A DNA stretch of 64,000 nt from Laburnicola sp. R22_1 (taxonomy: Eukaryota > Ascomycota > Dothideomycetes > Pleosporales > Didymosphaeriaceae), in contig JACONQ010000006.1 of assembly GCA_014281115.1 (NCBI GenBank), positions 2,914,001 through 2,978,000 of the forward strand, written 5' to 3'. Position numbers and translations under genes: made by a program. This document shows, piece after piece, positions 60,306 to 64,000 of this stretch; within the stretch, counting starts at the first letter, position 1; each line of letters begins with the position of its first letter. The notes beneath the pieces are model-generated. The model had not been told where the DNA came from and ran no database searches. It was given only the letters and a program-made list of their open reading frames with translations.

Positions 60306-61324
60306 ATGGATAGCCTAGCGCGCCTTTCCATGTACGCCAATCCGCCTTCCAACTACGTCAGAACACCAGCCGATGTCCAAAATGCACGGAAGCGCCACAT
60401 TAAGATATATGCTTTCCTCGGCGTGATCAGCGTTGCAATGCTATCGTATAACATGCTCAGCTTCCTCATCCAATCCCTCTCCACATGGGCTCAAACTAAG
60501 AACCTGCTTGGCATGAGGGTCGGATTGGGTGATTTAGGCAGTTGGATGTTACCGTGTACCGAGAGTGCGCGATGTCTTCTTTCAGATAGGCAGTTGGATG
60601 TTGGAGACAATTCTGTTTGAGAGTTTTGCGCAGGAGTTGGTGAGGGATGAGCCGAGTGCGATTTGGACACAAGTTGTGCTGTTGGGGACCTGGTATTGGA
60701 ATGTGTGGGTGGCGCAGAAAGGGGAGTTCCATACGTCAAGATTGTAAATATACCTTGCGCTGATAAAGTCGTGTAGCGCAGAAGAATGCGTTTTCATCTC
60801 GCACGATGGTCCCATATATCCTGCTGAGCCAGATCCTACCCATCTCATTTACAGCTTGTCTTTTCATCATCCAACTACACCCCTCGACCCTCGGCCTATC
60901 ACCGCAGCCATCATCGCCAAATGACGAAGAAGCTACAAGCAAAGACAGTGCTAAAGCAGCGCCACCCATCACGGCGAAAAAGTCCTCCCTCGCCTTACCA
61001 ACCCTCCTCTTCAACCTTTCCCTCCTTGGACTCCCCTCATTAAAATGCCATCCTATCTTCATCCCGCTCGTCCTCTTCACGCGTCTCATGCTCCTAGCCC
61101 CGCACTCTGGACGGATTAATCTGCGGGATGAGGACGTCATGCAGAGCCTTTCTATTACAGGGGGGTTTGTGGTGGGGGTTGTCGCCACGTTGAGGAATGT
61201 GGTGGGGTGGCGAGATGCGGCGAGGGGGTTGAGGAGGGGTGGGTTTGCGGTCAAGACGGTGGGGTGGGATGCGGAGTTTGGGCTGGTGGTGTTTGCGGTT
61301 TTGTGGTGGGGTGGGGGTGTGTGA
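60306..61324 (+). CDS. Uncharacterised fungal multi-spanning membrane protein, gene structure uncertain
   Basis: The ATG at 60306 has a strong context (CCACCATGG). Three frames carry one protein. First comes IYAFLGVISVAMLSYNMLSF (membrane segment). Next, from about 60590, FESFAQELV and VVLLGTWYWNVWVAQK. Then, from about 60800, MVPYILLSQILPISFTACLF, followed by further hydrophobic segments and the end VVFAVLWWGGGV. They join in frame as 60306-60537, 60590-60743 and 60769-61324 (313 aa). The first junction then needs a GC-AG intron of 52 nt and the second a gap of only 25 nt. A 43-nt intron from GTTCCA at 60726 is an alternative. The gene could equally carry a small indel and be a recent pseudogene. 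About five or six membrane helices are predicted. No named family is recognised. Confidence 0.55.
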
Positions 61325-63492
61325 TGTGTGTGTGTGGGGATGGGTTGGATAGTGGTATTGATTTGGCGACGGAGGTTGCTCTGCGATATTGGAAGCATGT
61401 GTATTCTCAATGAATACGGTAATTATACATGAGACATGCATCGTGGGTCATTAATTATATTTCTCCGCATACGCCAAATTGATCACAACGCGGAATCTTC
61501 GAATAGACTTTGAATTTTGTACCACCGATTATTCTTACTGACTCCGTTTGCTGGCTACCACACACGATTCACGATGCGCCATTAGACGACGGGATCGTAA
61601 CCACGTGCATTGCTTATCGAACGAAAAACAAGCCTTACACATTTGCAGGCAAAATGTCTAGCAATCCTGCAATATATTATCATCCCCCACCGTCGTCATG
61701 TTTAACTGTCACCACATGGAGCTTTCATCACAACCCACTGCACTGTACATACCCTCTTTAGAATCAGGACATATATATCGAAATCTCCTTCCTCGACATG
61801 ATGCACATAACTATCATATGCCCTATTGTCACTGCTATAATACTGCCTCGATGGCTTCGGCCAGTCCACATGTACCGGACGAGCGCTGATCCTTCGTGCC
61901 TGTCCGTCTTCCATACGGCGCATATCTTTATATCTAACTAGGTCGATAAAGAAGAGAATATGCTGTACGAGAGCAGGTACGCTGCAATCTACCATTGGGC
62001 CATTGAAAGAAGTGAATAGAGGATGTTGTTGTGATGATACCTTGTAACTTGTACGAGGTGAAGTATTTACTTCCTTTGATGGAAATTTGCTTATAGGAGT
62101 GGGGCATGATCAGAGTCCACATGTTTAGATACATGGTACGTATTGTGGACCACTTTTTGGAACTTTGCTTGTGTCACAGTGTGCTGCGAAACGCGTTGTT
62201 GGTGTAACGGCGGAGGTACATCACCGCTACTAATGGTGTTCTTGGTGATTGTTGAGAATTCGATTTCCTTTCTTAGCAGGATCCTAGGATAACACTCTCT
62301 ATACAACAACTAGCATTCCTGAGAGGAAGTTGGGTACGAAGTTGGGTACGAAGTAGGACTCAGTTCTATATGTAACCGCCTGTTGGCTGTGGAAAGTTAA
62401 CTACGCAGAGCATTGGAACAGCGCTTGCTATTACTGTTGGATAGAACGTTGGCTGGGGTAATTTATAGTAAGATGAATTCGAGAGGTTTCCTATGAAGAA
62501 GTAGGGAGAAGCCTGAAGTAGTCGAAAAAGGTTGTATTGGTGGGAAGGTACATCGTGTAGCGTGCAAGGGGAAGGAGCATCTGAATGCAATTTTCTATCA
62601 CATGCCGGATCAGCCATTAAGTCGACATACTCCGCGACTCAGATCTTATCTTCTGTCACTGCCATCTGTGTCTGACAAGATCTATGGCCGCCAATTATGT
62701 GCCCAATCTCACGAATTTAACACCTACACAATCCCACCCCATGACCACCATCCAACCTGGTAAGAAAAACCCAAAAGTCAAACCAAGCATGCACAACAAA
62801 CAACGAAAACAACCCAGGGTCTACCGACCCGCTGCAGGGAACAGCCGCCAGCGCCGTCCCTGCCGCGGCAACATTGAACCCTCGATCCACACCCACGCCC
62901 CAGCACGAGCCAGGCCCACCACGAACCCACCACTAGCAACCCCTACTCAATCAAGCCTAGCCACCAAACACCTCAATCCCACCCCACTCTCGACATAACC
63001 ATCTGCCGACCTTCCAGCCGAGCCATGACGACGGTCAACCCTCCAACGTCGCATTTTTGCGCGCGAAACGCACTGCTATGCCCAGCTTTCTCGCCTCGAC
63101 GAGACAGCCCTTTTGCGCGCAATCTTTACAATCTATAACCTGTGCCATGTGCCATGTCGTGAACGCAAGATCTGCCGCTGGGATCCCCATCCTATGCTAT
63201 GACGGAGCCGCTTGGTCATTGATTCATGGCTCGAGCGTAGATAGCTCGTACGAGTTATTTCCGTCGCGTGTGGGTCGCTAGCAGGGAGGGATTTTGAATT
63301 TTTAAATCCACATCTAACGTCGAGAACGGCTGTAAGACTTTGCGCTTTCTTGGTGGCTAATAAGATTGAGGGATTGTTGGAGTGCAGATTGCTTGCTTAA
63401 AGGACGAATTCTTTTGTTTTTTGCAGAAGGAGATCGTAAGGAGTGTTTGTTTGCGTGGTGGGATACCTACCTAGGTACCTCCAGCTGCAGCG
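61325..63492. other. Intergenic region before the right-edge transporter
   Basis: About 2.2 kb without a gene I can support. A frame of 104 codons at 62684-62998 is Pro/Thr/Asn/Arg-rich and shows no domain. A 12-bp tandem repeat (gaagttgggtac, twice and a part) lies near 62,328-62,355. The last 500 bp are probably promoter and leader of the transporter, with a ctacctaggtacctcc word close to its start. Confidence 0.5.
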
Positions 63493-63992
63493 ATGACGAC
63501 GATGACGGACCAATCAAGGAGGAGCGCGAGTACGGTGTTTAGCTGCGACGAGGAGGAGTCTGGTAGGATGTCGAAAGACTCTGAGAAGCAGAGGAGGGAG
63601 GAGGGATTCGCTACGAACGGAGATGAAGAGAAGAGGATAGGAGGAGATGGTACACACGACGGCGAGGAGATCGAGGCGGCGACTGCACACTCCCCGTCGA
63701 CGGGCGACTCGGCCGGTCCAAAGACAGCGACGGGTACGGCTCCTCCTGCGAAAAGCTTGCGCTCGATAAAGTCGCCCCAGTCACGGGCGGGGGCAGATGG
63801 GTACACATGCTTTGACGAGGACGACGCTGGTCGCCCGAACAACTCCACCGGTGCGACTACGCATCTCCCTGGTGATGATCCCTATTTGGTCCAGTGGGAA
63901 GGCGGAGATGCAGATCCAATGAATCCCCGCAGCATGTCGAAGCTGCGTCGTTGGTGCATTGTTCTCATCGTCAGCGCGAGCTCCCTATGCGT
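63493..63992 (+). CDS. MFS drug:H+ antiporter (DHA1) N-terminal exon, cut by window edge
   Basis: The ATG at 63493 opens 166 codons that end at a consensus donor (GT|GTGAGT, 63993). The first 130 residues are hydrophilic, acidic and serine-rich. They are followed by DDPYLVQWEGGDADPMNPRS, a block that directly precedes the first membrane helix in fungal DHA1 transporters of the Tpo/Flr/Qdr type. WCIVLIVSASSLCV is the beginning of that helix. The rest lies beyond the window. Family members export drugs, polyamines or secondary metabolites at the plasma membrane; the substrate is open. A second ATG three codons downstream could also serve. Confidence 0.85.
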
Positions 63993-64000
63993 GTGAGTTA
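63993..64000 (+). other. First bases of intron 1 of the DHA1 transporter
   Basis: GTGAGTTA at the very end of the window fits a fungal 5' splice site. Without an intron the frame would stop at the TGA inside it. Confidence 0.75.

Noticed and set aside
62684..62998. 104-codon Pro/Thr/Asn-rich frame
   Set aside because: Low complexity without a domain or supporting splice structure; cannot be separated from chance.

Overview
The window looks like nuclear DNA of a filamentous ascomycete (Pezizomycotina, perhaps a Dothideomycete). Genes carry several short spliceosomal introns, promoters are compact, and the DNA falls into two sharply different compartments. From base 1 to about 35,390 it is an extremely AT/TpA-rich isochore without intact genes, made of transposons degraded by C-to-T changes in the style of repeat-induced point mutation (RIP). 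From about 35,390 to 64,000 it is balanced-composition, gene-rich DNA.

The isochore is a nest of insertions that can be partly dated against each other. A Ty1/Copia element (A, + strand, 5' end outside the window) runs to a 3' LTR at 7953-8240 and carries a 1,344-bp Tc1/mariner element (5607-6950). A solo LTR of the same Copia family lies at 9316-9599. A second, 5'-truncated Copia (B) is split by a complete third copy (D, - strand, 14562-31003, 287-bp LTRs, 5-bp target duplication). D was itself invaded by a chromodomain Ty3/Gypsy element (15072-22023, two 425-bp LTRs, target duplication agtag). It also holds two copies of a 1-kb A-tailed repeat in opposite orientation, and the Copia segment between these two copies is inverted. 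An apparently undamaged 180-bp solo LTR sits inside the degraded Gypsy. A Copia leader plus LTR (F) closes the isochore.

The gene-rich part holds, in order: an intron-containing tRNA-Tyr; an MFS transporter of the anion:cation symporter type (-); the SUMO ligase Nse2/Mms21 (+); a mitochondrial oxoglutarate/malate-type carrier (+); a SABATH-like methyltransferase (+), tail-to-tail with a C2H2 zinc-finger protein (-); a transposon island with a Fot1/pogo element (50440-52290) next to a decapitated beta-propeller gene; two hypothetical proteins (-); proteasome subunit alpha-3 (-) and a WW-FF splicing-type protein (+) sharing a 259-bp divergent promoter; a small multi-spanning membrane protein (+) of uncertain structure; and the first exon of a DHA1-type MFS transporter running off the right edge.

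Apart from housekeeping roles (DNA repair by SMC5/6, mitochondrial transport, the proteasome, splicing), neighbouring genes show no sign of forming one pathway. I did not find a convincing new biological system. The most distinctive signals are structural: the inversion between nested repeats, the clean solo LTR in a ruined element, and the nearly intact pogo transposase interrupted by one stop codon.
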